A stretch of 21,081 nt of DNA from a virus (IMGVR_UViG_3300045241_000162:1-21081); one strand, 5' to 3'. Shown: positions 8,185-16,084, counted from the stretch's first letter. Program-made: numbers and translations. The notes: a model not told the origin generated them from the letters alone.

Positions 8185-8266
8185 GGGGTGATCTCCTTGA
8201 TTATGTCGGCGATGGAAAACAAAGAACACCGGTATAGGGGCATCGAAAGCCGGGGCGGTCAAACAG

Positions 8267-8293
8267 AAAAAGGCCCCGAGTTTCCCCGGGGCC
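8267..8293 (-). terminator. Rho-independent terminator after the coat gene
   Basis: On the minus strand GGCCCCG pairs with CGGGGCC across a 7-nt loop and is followed by TTTTT. It begins 29 nt after the coat stop codon, as expected for insulation of a highly expressed gene. Confidence 0.88.
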
Positions 8294-8321
8294 CCTCTCA
8301 ACTTCAGTCGACTGCCGCCGA

Positions 8322-9533
8322 CTAGACGGTGTCGGGGATGGCCACGCACCATTCCGGCCGGATGAACAGGTACCCGAACAGGATGTCCAGCCGGGTGACC
8401 AGTTGGTCGGTCCCGGGCAGGTAGGCGGTGAGCATCCGCATGGACAGGCCGTCGAAGCGTTCGCGCGCGGCTTCCTCGACCTTCTTCGGCATGATCAGGT
8501 CGGCGGTCACCATGGTGATCGCGCTGGGCACGTAGGCGACGTTCTTGCGGTAGACCTCGGACGCCTGGTTGACCAGGGCCAGGGCCGCGCCGTTGGCCGG
8601 GGCCGCGGCGACGGTCTGGTACTGGACGGCGTTGCCGCCGACCGGGGCGATGATCGCCGGGTAGATCGGGATCGAGGTGGCGCCGGTCAGGACGTTGGCG
8701 GTCACGACGAACTGCTGCAGCATGCCGTCGTCCTGCTTGGTCACGCGGTTGACCGAGTTGACGCCCGCGATGGTGATGATGTCGCCGACACGGAAGGTGC
8801 CCGTGATGGCGTTCGTCACCAGGGTGGTGCCCGATTGGCCCGCGCCGTTGACGGTGCCGGCCGAGAACGTGCCCGTGGTGTGAACGAGGACGGTCTGATC
8901 CTCGAACCACTTATAGTTCAGAGCCTGATAGATCTGGGCCGTGTCGTACTGCTTCGAGATCTTGGTGCTGGGGTTGAAGAGCCCCTGCATGGTCTCGACC
9001 ATGTGCGCCATGGTGAACGGGTCGGCGACCAGGTTGCGATTGGCCATGGGCGCCGAGCGCTTGGACAGCAGGGCGCCGGACTCCAGAACGGTGCGGCTGG
9101 TCGGGCTGACGATGGCGCCGGACCCGTCCACGTTCGAGACCCAGTTGGACACGCCGCCTTCGACACCGCGCATGATCGTGGCCGCGACGTCGCCGCCGAG
9201 GTTGTTGATCATCGGGGCCAGCACGCGCTCGCTGTAGTCGTCCATCTGCATGGTGCGTTCGGCGGTGCTGAACCCGACGTCCACGCCCTTCTGGGTCGAG
9301 ACGACCAGGGTGGTGGACTGTTCGGCGGTGTCCTGCACCGAGAGCGCGGTGCCGGTGCGGACCACGTAGTCGTTGGGCAGGCGGATGCGCAGGTTGTAGC
9401 CGATCTTCGCGCCGTCGTTGGCGTATTGATCGTCGTACTGCCGGTCCAGGTTCTGGATGAAGGCGTTCGAGTTGCGGAACAGCATGATCGCCTCGCGGGT
9501 GATCATGTCGATAGTGAGAAGCGAATTCGCCAT
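8322..9533 (-). CDS. Major capsid protein, P22 coat family
   Basis: The 403-residue protein fits the P22 coat family (P22 itself is 430). ATG 9533 is chosen because MANSLLTIDMITREAIMLFR, with an N-terminal arm helix, is where the fold starts, and GGGGG lies 5 nt upstream; an upstream in-frame extension looks non-coding. Features include IRLPNDY (about 50-56), the TALSVQD segment, a region rich in beta structure at about 215-315 that matches the inserted I-domain of P22-like coats, and the C-terminus IRPEWCVAIPDTV, a strong family signature. It assembles with the scaffold into the T-number shell and would be the most abundant phage protein. Consistent with that, it has its own leader, possible promoter and terminator. 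Confidence 0.92.
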   Translation of the reverse strand: MANSLLTIDMITREAIMLFRNSNAFIQNLDRQYDDQYANDGAKIGYNLRIRLPNDYVVRTGTALSVQDTAEQSTTLVVSTQKGVDVGFSTAERTMQMDDYSERVLAPMINNLGGDVAATIMRGVEGGVSNWVSNVDGSGAIVSPTSRTVLESGALLSKRSAPMANRNLVADPFTMAHMVETMQGLFNPSTKISKQYDTAQIYQALNYKWFEDQTVLVHTTGTFSAGTVNGAGQSGTTLVTNAITGTFRVGDIITIAGVNSVNRVTKQDDGMLQQFVVTANVLTGATSIPIYPAIIAPVGGNAVQYQTVAAAPANGAALALVNQASEVYRKNVAYVPSAITMVTADLIMPKKVEEAARERFDGLSMRMLTAYLPGTDQLVTRLDILFGYLFIRPEWCVAIPDTV

Positions 9534-9567
9534 AGTGGCCCCCAAGGCGCGCATCGGCGCGCTGTGT

Positions 9568-9636
9568 GTTGCTGGAAAACCGGAGCCAGAGACCGGCAAA
9601 AACTGGCATCCAGGGCTTTAGAGGGAGCCCAGCAAC
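9568..9636 (-). promoter_or_regulatory. Folded 5' leader of the coat gene
   Basis: The 215-nt gap between the scaffold terminator and the coat gene has no convincing ORF. An 8-bp stem (GTTGCTGG at 9568-9575 with CCAGCAAC at 9629-9636) encloses smaller stems: CCGG/CCGG, CTGG-CAT-CCAG and GGGCT/AGCCC. In the transcript this makes a branched structure about 35 nt before the start codon. It could stabilise the coat mRNA or act in translation control. It lacks a T-arm and is not a tRNA. Confidence 0.4.
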
Positions 9637-9710
9637 CCACCATGGCTATCGAGCCAAGACCGAGGGACTGTTTGATCATCGGCGCCGCCCCTACGCGATC
9701 CGATGGCGGC

Positions 9711-9739
9711 AAGGTATCGCTAGATCGTCGGCTTGTAAA
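9711..9739 (-). promoter_or_regulatory. Weak candidate promoter for the coat gene
   Basis: TTTACA (9739-9734) with a 17-nt spacer and TACCTT (9716-9711) lies 10 nt after the scaffold terminator. The -35 box is good but the -10 box is poor. The terminator just upstream implies that some promoter should lie here if the coat is strongly made. Confidence 0.28.
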
Positions 9740-9748
9740 TCGGGCATG

Positions 9749-9781
9749 AAAAAGGCCCCGGCAATGGTGTTTGCCGGGGCC
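9749..9781 (-). terminator. Rho-independent terminator after the scaffold gene
   Basis: On the minus strand GGCCCCGGCAA pairs perfectly with TTGCCGGGGCC (11 bp, 6-nt loop) and is followed by TTTTT. It closes the portal-to-scaffold unit. Confidence 0.9.
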
Positions 9782-9804
9782 CTCTGGCTACTCTGTGGGG
9801 CGAT

Positions 9805-10734
9805 CTACCCGCGGCGTTGTTCGCGGTCGGCGCGCCGCTCGGCCGGCGACTTCCACCCCTTGGCGTAGTCGTCCATCGTCTCGGCGCCTTCGCGCTCGCC
9901 GCCGCCCCCTTCGCCGTTCACCACCTCGATGGGGGCCGGCGCCCGGGAGACCGCAGGCCCCTTGGGCTTGGCAGCGGCCTTGGTCGACAGCTGCGCCAGT
10001 TCGATGCCCAGATCGACGGGGCCCATGCTGAGAACTTCGGCCATGTGATCCAGGTCTCCGGTGAGGTGGTGATAGACGTCCGCCCCGTTGGGCAACTTGG
10101 CGATGGCCTGAAAGAGGTCGACGCGGGTGGCCAGATCCTTGCCGAAGGCCTGCCCGGCGGCATCGATGCGGGTCTTCCAGTCGGGCCCGTACTTGGTCTG
10201 GCCGTCCTGATAGAGCCCGTCCAGGCGCTCGTTCAGACGATCATTCTCCGCGCGACGGGCCACCTCCGCCTTGAAGTCGTCCTCGGTGTAGACCCGCGCG
10301 CCTTCGGGAACAGGAGGCGTCACGACCGGTTGGGCGCCCGTGCCGTCCTGCTTGCCGTACAGGGCCTCGAACGCAGCCAACTGGGCCTTGGCTTCGGCCG
10401 CCTCGGTCTCGGCCTTCTGGCGCGCTTCCTCGGCCGCGCGCTTCTCGGCCGTGAGGGCGTCGATGCGCTTCACCTGCCAGGGCGTGCGCGTCTTTACGGG
10501 TTCGGCCGGCGGTTCTTCGCCCCCGGCTTCCTCCTCGCCTCCTTCGGCGCTAGCTGCGGGTTCAGCGCCGGCATCGGGAGCCGCGGGGACGTCACCTTCA
10601 GCAGCCGGCGCCGCGGCGGGGGCCGGCGCACCGCCCCCTCCCCCAGCACCGCCCTCCCCGGCGTCGTCATCGACGGTCAGGGCCAGACGGCTCACGCCAT
10701 CGATCAGCATGGAACGCAGATTGCGGTATTTCAT
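9805..10734 (-). CDS. Scaffolding protein, P22 gp8-like
   Basis: The protein has 309 residues (P22 gp8 has 303) and lies directly before the coat gene, the usual scaffold place. Residues about 22-85 are Ala/Gly/Pro/Glu-rich and disordered. Residues about 90-135 form a long charged helix (LTAEKRAAEEARQKAETEAA). A helical region around 160-250 follows. The C-terminus (MDDYAKGWKSPAERRADREQ) is a basic helix, matching the coat-binding helix-turn-helix end of P22 scaffold in position and charge. It would nucleate procapsid assembly and leave before or during packaging. GAAGAGG lies 6 nt before the ATG. No protease motif is seen. The GWKSP motif recurs in the small protein at 16317-16502. Confidence 0.85.
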   Translation of the reverse strand: MKYRNLRSMLIDGVSRLALTVDDDAGEGGAGGGGGAPAPAAAPAAEGDVPAAPDAGAEPAASAEGGEEEAGGEEPPAEPVKTRTPWQVKRIDALTAEKRAAEEARQKAETEAAEAKAQLAAFEALYGKQDGTGAQPVVTPPVPEGARVYTEDDFKAEVARRAENDRLNERLDGLYQDGQTKYGPDWKTRIDAAGQAFGKDLATRVDLFQAIAKLPNGADVYHHLTGDLDHMAEVLSMGPVDLGIELAQLSTKAAAKPKGPAVSRAPAPIEVVNGEGGGGEREGAETMDDYAKGWKSPAERRADREQRRG

Positions 10735-10745
10735 GGGAAGCCTCT

Positions 10746-11084
10746 TCAGGTCTTGCTGGTCGGGAAAATGATCGGGCTGGCCGGCTTGGCCATCTTCTTG
10801 GGGTTCACCGCCCCGTCGCGCAGAAGGGCGTCATGGATGAGCGCCTTCTTCTCCTCGGAGTAGTTCGGGTTCCCCAACATGCCGGTCAGGATGGCGCGGG
10901 CGATCTCGATGTAGTTGGGCCAGAAGCGCCGCACGAACGTGGCCTTGTCGGGGTTGGCCTTGTAGAACTTGTTCTGCTGGGCCAGCGTCTCCCACTGGGC
11001 CTCGCAGCACCCCTTGGCCGTGTCGGCGATCATCTTGTGGACCATACCCTTGGCCTTCAGGGGCGGGGCGATCTGGTTGGTCAT
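10746..11084 (-). CDS. Phage protein of unknown function, 112 residues
   Basis: I do not recognise the family. The protein has a basic, mostly helical middle (WETLAQQNKFYKANPDKATF, then RRFWPNYIEIARAILTGML) and a Pro/Lys-rich C-terminus (NPKKMAKPASPIIFPTSKT). Two adjacent Cys occur at about residues 26-27. The ATG shares bases with the TGA of the exonuclease gene (TGA at 11083-11081 within ATGA), so it is translationally coupled to it. The scaffold starts 11 nt after its stop. Coding status is supported by the tight packing and the high GC at third positions. It could be a minor head-assembly factor or an accessory gene carried with the exonuclease. Confidence 0.75.
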   Translation of the reverse strand: MTNQIAPPLKAKGMVHKMIADTAKGCCEAQWETLAQQNKFYKANPDKATFVRRFWPNYIEIARAILTGMLGNPNYSEEKKALIHDALLRDGAVNPKKMAKPASPIIFPTSKT

Positions 11085-11788
11085 AGGTGTGGCCCTGTCC
11101 AGCGATGGTTCATATCGTCCTGCATACCACGGGTGCTTTGATCACCCAACGATGGCCGCAGACAGGTGGCCGGGAACTGATCGTGGTGAACGACGCCGTC
11201 CACCATCCAGACCAGCTTTACCCAAGTGCCTGTCTGATCATACTCGACGCACATTTGGGGACCGCCCGACTTCAGATAGGCCGAGTCGCCGACCTTGAAG
11301 CGGTGGCAGGTCTCGGGTCCTGGTTCTGGGACGCCCTCCTCCTCGATCTTGGCCTTGAGGGCCAGAGCATCCCACCAAGCGTTGTGCTGCACGGCGTTTT
11401 CGACCGTGGTGGGATAGGCATCCACCCGTTTGACCTCCATGCGCAGGCCAGGGATCGAGATCATTTCACCGGGTCCGGTGATGATCAATTCGCAGAAATG
11501 GCGCAGATCATCGGGCCAGTCGGCGATGATCACGGGGTCCTCGTCACCCGACAGAAACTTGGCGATATAACTCGCAGCGCCGGGTTCGGTGAGGACGAGC
11601 GGGGGCTCGGGACAATCACGCAGGATGGGGATCACGTTCTGCAGGACCCATGGGTCGACCCCATCATCCATCGCCACGGCGCCCCAGGCCAGCATGAAAT
11701 AGATCGACCGGCCGTCCTCGCGGATCAGGGCCATGCTGATCAACCGGCCGCCAAAGCCGTTGAACTCGGTGTCGATGTAGTAGCGCAT
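11081..11788 (-). CDS. DEDDh 3'-5' exonuclease fused to a DUF2158 (YodC-like) domain
   Basis: From ATG 11788 the 235-residue protein starts MRYYIDTEFNGFGG, the usual first strand of Rv2179c/YadP-type exonucleases, with Asp6 and Glu8 as ExoI metal ligands. IIADWPDDLRHF (about 88-98) supplies the ExoII Asp, and QHNAWWDALALK (134-145) is a classic ExoIII H-x4-D (His135, Asp140). Residues about 162-213 (FKVGDSAYLKSGGPQMCVEY then WMVDGVVHHDQFPATCLRP) match the small DUF2158 protein family, normally free-standing. The nuclease would trim RNA or DNA 3' ends; the tail could bind nucleic acid. The ATG is in the same open frame as the upstream gene but sits on a TGATG overlap if that gene's frame shifts, so a separate start is preferred. 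Read without a shift, the two make one 338-residue protein from ATG 12097. Confidence 0.8.
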   Translation of the reverse strand: MRYYIDTEFNGFGGRLISMALIREDGRSIYFMLAWGAVAMDDGVDPWVLQNVIPILRDCPEPPLVLTEPGAASYIAKFLSGDEDPVIIADWPDDLRHFCELIITGPGEMISIPGLRMEVKRVDAYPTTVENAVQHNAWWDALALKAKIEEEGVPEPGPETCHRFKVGDSAYLKSGGPQMCVEYDQTGTWVKLVWMVDGVVHHDQFPATCLRPSLGDQSTRGMQDDMNHRWTGPHL

Positions 11789-12097
11789 CAGATTTCCATC
11801 CAGAGCATGGGAGGGGCCCGCAGCTGACCCCGGGCGATGTGTTGAACCTCGCCCAACCTGCGTTCGAGGGATGTAGACCCGCGACAGGGTATAGCCACGA
11901 AGGTGATAGGGTTCCTGATCCAGGACATAGGCGCGGGCGTTGGGGTGCTGCGGATGTCGGCCGTCCCGGAAACCCGCATGTCGAGCCGCCGAGTAGTGGC
12001 CAAACACGTACAGTTCGACGGCTTCGATGGGTTGGCGCGCCGCAAGGTTGATCATGCTGGGAAGGTCGGGCGCGATGAACGTTTTGGACTTGGCCAT
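11788..12097 (-). pseudogene. Phage protein of unknown function with an apparent frameshift near its 3' end
   Basis: ATG 12097 lies in a TGATG overlap with the previous gene. The frame reads MAKSKTFIAPDLPSMINLAA, continues well through YVLDQEPYHLRGYTLSRVYI, then turns into an atypical Gly/Ser/His/Pro-rich stretch that runs straight into the exonuclease. The frame one base further on (+1) gives ERRLGEVQHIARGQLRAPPM then LWMEI and a stop that overlaps the exonuclease ATG as TGATG. Third-position GC over this stretch is about 20/26 in the shifted frame against 13/25 in the unshifted one. A one-base insertion, programmed +1 shift or sequencing error near 11864-11900 is the simplest reading; the intact product would be about 102 residues. 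Function is unknown. A true fusion with the exonuclease is the alternative. Confidence 0.6.
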
Positions 12098-12318
12098 CAG
12101 CGCCGCTCCCCCCACGTCTCGTTGCAGTCGGGGCAGAAGAAGTGGACCCAGTCGCCGCCGGCCGCCACCCTCCAGCGCTTGCGGTGCGTGATGCAGCACC
12201 AGATCGTTCTTCGCAGGGCGCTGAACCAGTTGGCCTTAACGATCACTGAGGGGCCATCGGGTGACCGGAATTCTATGGTTGAGCCATTGCTGCTATGGCG
12301 CGGCTCGCGGCGGATCAT
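12097..12318 (-). CDS. Small Cys-rich protein, possible zinc ribbon
   Basis: The 73-residue protein has WCCITHRKRW at about 40-49 and FFCPDCNETWGERR at the C-terminus. Two Cys/His clusters about 20 residues apart, one of them CPDC, suggest a single zinc-binding ribbon. The first 20 residues are polar and basic. It starts the accessory block between portal and scaffold. The ATG is preceded by AAGGGA, which lies at the foot of a 9-bp stem (12319-12360), so translation may be controlled. The stop overlaps the next ATG. A nucleic-acid-binding adaptor is a reasonable guess; the family is not recognised. Confidence 0.65.
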   Translation of the reverse strand: MIRREPRHSSNGSTIEFRSPDGPSVIVKANWFSALRRTIWCCITHRKRWRVAAGGDWVHFFCPDCNETWGERR

Positions 12319-12360
12319 GGTCGGTTCCCTTCGGTTTCGCTCTGGCGAAGCGAACCGACC
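12319..12360 (-). promoter_or_regulatory. Stem-loop in the leader of the accessory block, next to the start codon
   Basis: GGTCGGTTC (12360-12352 on the minus strand) pairs perfectly with GAACCGACC (12327-12319), which ends at the base before the ATG. An inner TTCGC/GCGAA stem lies in the loop. The ribosome site AAGGGA overlaps the 3' arm, so folding should mask it. A weak promoter-like pair (TTGCGG, 18 nt, TATGGT) lies just upstream. Confidence 0.5.
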
Positions 12361-12392
12361 ATAGTCTCAGCGCTGGCGTTCCCGCAAGTGGT

Positions 12393-14633
12393 CTAGATCG
12401 CGGGTCCGCTAGGCGCGCCGCCCGGCGACGGGGCTGGCCCCGTGGTCATGTCGTTGGGCGACTCGTTGGGCATGACGCCGCCGCCTGTGTCCGCAGGCCC
12501 TGGCCCTCCAGGAGCCCCAGGAGGGGCGCCGGGGGGCGGCTGCTGAGGCATGACGTCCTGCGCGGTGATCGGGGCGTCCTGGGTGAGCGCTGGCGACAGA
12601 CCTTCGGCCGACGTCGACTCGGCTTCGATCATCACTTGCTTGACCAATTGGACCAAGTTTTCCGGGTCGACCAGCAGGTGGTCCTTGAGGGCGGCCAGGC
12701 GCTTGGTCTGGGAGTCGTAGGCGGAGACCGCGAGCTTCTCCTGGTCGTTGATGTGGGCGGCGGTCTTGTCGGCCAGCTTGGCGGTCACCTGTTTCACCAG
12801 CGAGGTCAGGGCCTCGATCTGCTGCTTGGCGGCCATCAGGTCGGGCGAGGGGCCGTCCTCCAGGGCTTGCTGGGGCACCATGCGCTTCAGACGCTTGGCG
12901 ATCTCCTCGGCGCCGGGGAAGTCGGCCGCCTTGAAGGCCAGGTCGCCGATGATCATCATGAGATCCTTGTTCTCGCTGATGATCTGCGTGTAGGCGGTCC
13001 AGGCTTCTTGGCGCGCCGTAGCGAACGCCGGGCCCACGTCGGCCTCGACCTCGTATTTGCCTACCTTCGGGTTGAAGATGGCCGCGATCTCGGCGCGGTC
13101 CTCCTCGACCTTCTGATAGGCCTTGTCGGCGTTGGGGTCGATCTTGACCTGGGTCTCGTTGCCATCGTCGCCCATGATCTTCAGCACGCGCTCGGTGTCG
13201 TAGACCTTGGGGATGAGGTCGATCAGGATCTTGCCGGTGAAGCGGATGGCGATGGACTGGTGGTCGAGGAAGTGGAAGGTGGCGTTATCGCCCTGGCGCT
13301 GCCGGGCTGTGATGGCCACACCGCTGCGCTCGTTGGACGGGGCGCCCATGTCGGCTTGGTACTGGCCCGACACCATGCGCATCCACTCGGCGGCGTCCTG
13401 CATGCCCTGCATGAACACCGGGGCGCCGCGGGGCGGCTCCTGGCGCTGCGGCGCCGGGATGGGGGTGCCCTCGTCGTCCATGTGGTTGAACGGCAGATAG
13501 GCGGCGTTGTCGATGTTGGCGTTGTTCCACTGGTCCTCATAGCCCTCGATAGCGTCCGCAGGGCCGACATACGGGGTCTTGCTCTGCAGCGCGCCGAATT
13601 CGACCGAGCCCGAGGCGTTGTAGTTGAACATCCGCTGGGGGTCCTTGAGGGCCCGGGTGTGGCCCTTGCGGTCCAGTTTGCCATCGATGACGGTTTCCTC
13701 GCCCACGCAGCGCACGATGGGGATGTAGATGCCGGGCCACGGGCGCTCGTCCACGATCTCGTTGCCGACGATCTTGAACCACTCCACCTTGTGGGTCTTG
13801 ATCGGCCGCACCTGGGTGGTGCGCAGCTTCAGTAGCGCCTTGACCATGTCGTCGGGCAGCGCGCTGGCCCGCACCACCTTCATGACCTTGCCCTCCTCGT
13901 CGTCGGGGTCGACATAGGCCAGCAGGCGGTCCTTCACCTCGACGCGGCGGAAATACTCGGCCTTGCGCACCGTCTTCTCGCGCACCCACGTCTCGCCGCC
14001 CAGCAGGGTGTCGCCCCCGACGTTCTGCTTGTCGGGGTATTCCAGATCGTATTCGTCGCGGGGCATTTCGGTGAAGACGAAGCCGAAGCGCGCATCGGAC
14101 CCATCGAACTCGTTGATGTCGGGGTCCAGGTAGACGCTGAGGGTGTCTTTCACCCGGCGGATGAAGATCTCCTGGTCGAAGCTATCGTCGTTGGCGTACT
14201 CGGTCACGACGCGCCAGTAGCCCCATCCGCCCCGCACCGCGGCGCTGAGGGCGTGCTGATAGGCCATGCCGGCGTTGCTGATGTACTCGATATGGCGGGT
14301 CACGCCCATGAACAGCTGGGCGGAGTCGAACGAGGCGCCGTCGCCCGTCGGCCGGATCTTGATGGCCACCTTCGACTGGCGGGCGTCGTTGAGGATGTCC
14401 AGGCAGTGCTGCTTGGTCTTGTTGATCGTCAGGATCGCCCGGCTGTCCCCCTCCAGGCGATTGCGGATTTCCTCGGGCCACTGGTAGAGGTTGTCGCTGT
14501 CGCCCTCGCAGAACTTGATGTCGTTGATATAGCGTGACCGAGCCGTCGACTCCCAGTTTTGGCAGCGTTTGAACCGCGTGCGCGCCTCGCGCAGCACCGA
14601 TTGGTGACGGGTCTCTTCGGTACGCTTGGCCAT
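12393..14633 (-). CDS. Portal protein, P22 gp1-like
   Basis: At 746 residues it is the size of P22 portal (725), much longer than the 400-550 of most portals. Family features include the N-terminal helices, DIKFCEGDSDNLYQWPEEIR (about 38-57), LTINKTKQHCLDILNDARQS (about 69-88), the GWGYWRV segment and DTLSVYLDPDINEFDGSDAR. The last 70 residues are Pro/Gly-rich (QQPPPGAPPGAPGGPGPADT) in place of the P22 barrel, and a helical region with conserved Gln/Glu precedes them. The portal forms the dodecameric vertex through which terminase packs DNA and to which gp4-like protein binds. It starts 9 nt after the terminase stop with AGGGGGC as ribosome site. Confidence 0.93.
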   Translation of the reverse strand: MAKRTEETRHQSVLREARTRFKRCQNWESTARSRYINDIKFCEGDSDNLYQWPEEIRNRLEGDSRAILTINKTKQHCLDILNDARQSKVAIKIRPTGDGASFDSAQLFMGVTRHIEYISNAGMAYQHALSAAVRGGWGYWRVVTEYANDDSFDQEIFIRRVKDTLSVYLDPDINEFDGSDARFGFVFTEMPRDEYDLEYPDKQNVGGDTLLGGETWVREKTVRKAEYFRRVEVKDRLLAYVDPDDEEGKVMKVVRASALPDDMVKALLKLRTTQVRPIKTHKVEWFKIVGNEIVDERPWPGIYIPIVRCVGEETVIDGKLDRKGHTRALKDPQRMFNYNASGSVEFGALQSKTPYVGPADAIEGYEDQWNNANIDNAAYLPFNHMDDEGTPIPAPQRQEPPRGAPVFMQGMQDAAEWMRMVSGQYQADMGAPSNERSGVAITARQRQGDNATFHFLDHQSIAIRFTGKILIDLIPKVYDTERVLKIMGDDGNETQVKIDPNADKAYQKVEEDRAEIAAIFNPKVGKYEVEADVGPAFATARQEAWTAYTQIISENKDLMMIIGDLAFKAADFPGAEEIAKRLKRMVPQQALEDGPSPDLMAAKQQIEALTSLVKQVTAKLADKTAAHINDQEKLAVSAYDSQTKRLAALKDHLLVDPENLVQLVKQVMIEAESTSAEGLSPALTQDAPITAQDVMPQQPPPGAPPGAPGGPGPADTGGGVMPNESPNDMTTGPAPSPGGAPSGPAI

Positions 14634-14642
14634 AGCTGCCCC

Positions 14643-15971
14643 CTATCGCGCCAGCCACCCGTGGCGCCCGGTGACAGCCTTCGGACGAACCTTCGTCTTG
14701 AGCTTGGGCTTGGGTGTATCTTCCTTCAATGCCACACCCATCGCGCGGAAACCATCGGCCCCGTGCGATGACCAATCATGCTCCGGGTTCTTCGACCGGG
14801 TGCCGTCGTCCTTGACCTCGTAGTGATAGGCCCGCAGGCAGGCCATCCCCTCCTCGGTGTTCTCCTCGTCAAACCAGCAGTTGGCGAAGATCACCCGGGC
14901 CGCCTCGATGCCAAGCGCGATGCTGATCTTGGGGACGATGCGCACCCGGTGGCCCGCATCCTCGGCCTGTTGCCGGATGGTGCGCCTGGCCCCCAGCAGC
15001 TTGGCCTCGGCGTCGTGGGGCAGGTAGTGGGTCCCATAGAACCAGCCGCGCTCTTGCCGAAGCTCCTCGATCTTGGCCAGGTAGTGATCGAACACGAACC
15101 CGTTGTTCTGGTAGTAGTGGACCACGCGATACTGGAAGCCGACGATCTGCACGAACCAGATGGCCGTCATGTCGCCGCGGCCAAGGTCCCAGAAGGTGAG
15201 TACCGGCTTGGACTTCTCGATGGGGACCACGCAGATGCGGCCCTCCTTCTTGGCGCTGCGCAACTCGTTGGCGTAGACGGCGCCTTCCAGCGCGATGCGG
15301 CAGTGGCCCTCCCAGACCCACAGGTAATCGTCGTAGTCTGTGGCCTTGAGATGATCCTTCTGGGCCCGAAGCTCCTCGGTGAGCCAGGGGTTATCGCGCC
15401 AGGTGACATAGACGACCATGCTGTTGGGCGGGGGCGTCTTCTTGACGAACAGATCGTAGAGGTAGTCGGTCTCCAGTTCGGGATTGAAGGTGATCCAGAT
15501 CTGCGAACCGGGCTTGCGGATGGTGGGGTCCAGCTTCATCCAGCTGGCCTTGGTGACCGTGCGGGCTTCCTCGATCCAGCAGACGTCCACACCCTCGGTG
15601 GACTTCAGCGCCTCGGGGTCGCTCAGGCCCTTGAAGGTGAACAGCGTGCCATCGGGGCCGCGGATCTCGGCGTCCAGGGCCCGGTAGTGGCCAGAGCCGC
15701 CCTCGGACTTGGGCCCGATGCCCATGATCTTCATCTGATCCTTGAGCAGCTGGTGGACCGACTCCTTCATGGACGATTGCACCTCGCGGGCGCACAGCAC
15801 CCGGAAGTTGCCTTCCAGCCCGAGGATCAGGAGGGCCCTGGCATAGGCCCACGACTTCGCGCCGCCGCGGCCCCCATAGGCGACCTTGTAGCGAGCCTTC
15901 GATTCAAGCAGGAACCGGAACTTGCGGGGAAACTGGGCCTTGACCCGCAGGGTTGGCGCTTCGGCGGCCAC
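14643..15971 (-). CDS. Terminase large subunit (ATPase and nuclease)
   Basis: The 442-residue packaging motor has Walker A GGRGGAKS (33-40), Walker B VDVCWIEEA (128-136, with the catalytic Glu pair) and a coupling motif TFNP (161-164). The C-terminal RNase H-like nuclease has its metal ligands in FWDLGRGD (Asp262), LPHDAEAK (Asp320) and SSHGADGFRAMG (Asp406). This arrangement is the PBSX/Terminase_3 type. It cuts the concatemer and pumps DNA into the procapsid through the portal, probably by a headful mechanism as in P22-like phages. The start is GTG at 15971, supported by AGGAGG 5 nt upstream; no ATG fits. A recognisable small terminase is missing from its usual place just upstream. Confidence 0.95.
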   Translation of the reverse strand: MAAEAPTLRVKAQFPRKFRFLLESKARYKVAYGGRGGAKSWAYARALLILGLEGNFRVLCAREVQSSMKESVHQLLKDQMKIMGIGPKSEGGSGHYRALDAEIRGPDGTLFTFKGLSDPEALKSTEGVDVCWIEEARTVTKASWMKLDPTIRKPGSQIWITFNPELETDYLYDLFVKKTPPPNSMVVYVTWRDNPWLTEELRAQKDHLKATDYDDYLWVWEGHCRIALEGAVYANELRSAKKEGRICVVPIEKSKPVLTFWDLGRGDMTAIWFVQIVGFQYRVVHYYQNNGFVFDHYLAKIEELRQERGWFYGTHYLPHDAEAKLLGARRTIRQQAEDAGHRVRIVPKISIALGIEAARVIFANCWFDEENTEEGMACLRAYHYEVKDDGTRSKNPEHDWSSHGADGFRAMGVALKEDTPKPKLKTKVRPKAVTGRHGWLAR

Positions 15972-15980
15972 AGGGGCCTC

Positions 15981-16067
15981 CTAGCGGCTGGACGTGCCCA
16001 CCATGGCCAAGGCCAGGCGGACCGCGAGCACCCGAATGAGGGCAACCACAGCCACACCGGCCGACAT
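15981..16067 (-). CDS. Possible 28-residue membrane mini-protein
   Basis: ATG 16067 opens a short frame, MSAGVAVVALIRVLAVRLAL then AMVGTSSR, that looks like one hydrophobic helix with two Arg. It fills the 100-nt gap before the terminase, and its TAG overlaps the terminase ribosome site. No good ribosome site precedes it, so it may be a chance ORF. Confidence 0.22.
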   Translation of the reverse strand: MSAGVAVVALIRVLAVRLALAMVGTSSR

Positions 16068-16084
16068 TTCCAAGGGGGTGGAGA

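Noticed and set aside
9568-9636. A tRNA-like fold with an 8-bp closing stem followed by CCACCA
   Set aside because: There is no T-loop TTCRA, no D-arm pattern and no anticodon arm of the right size.
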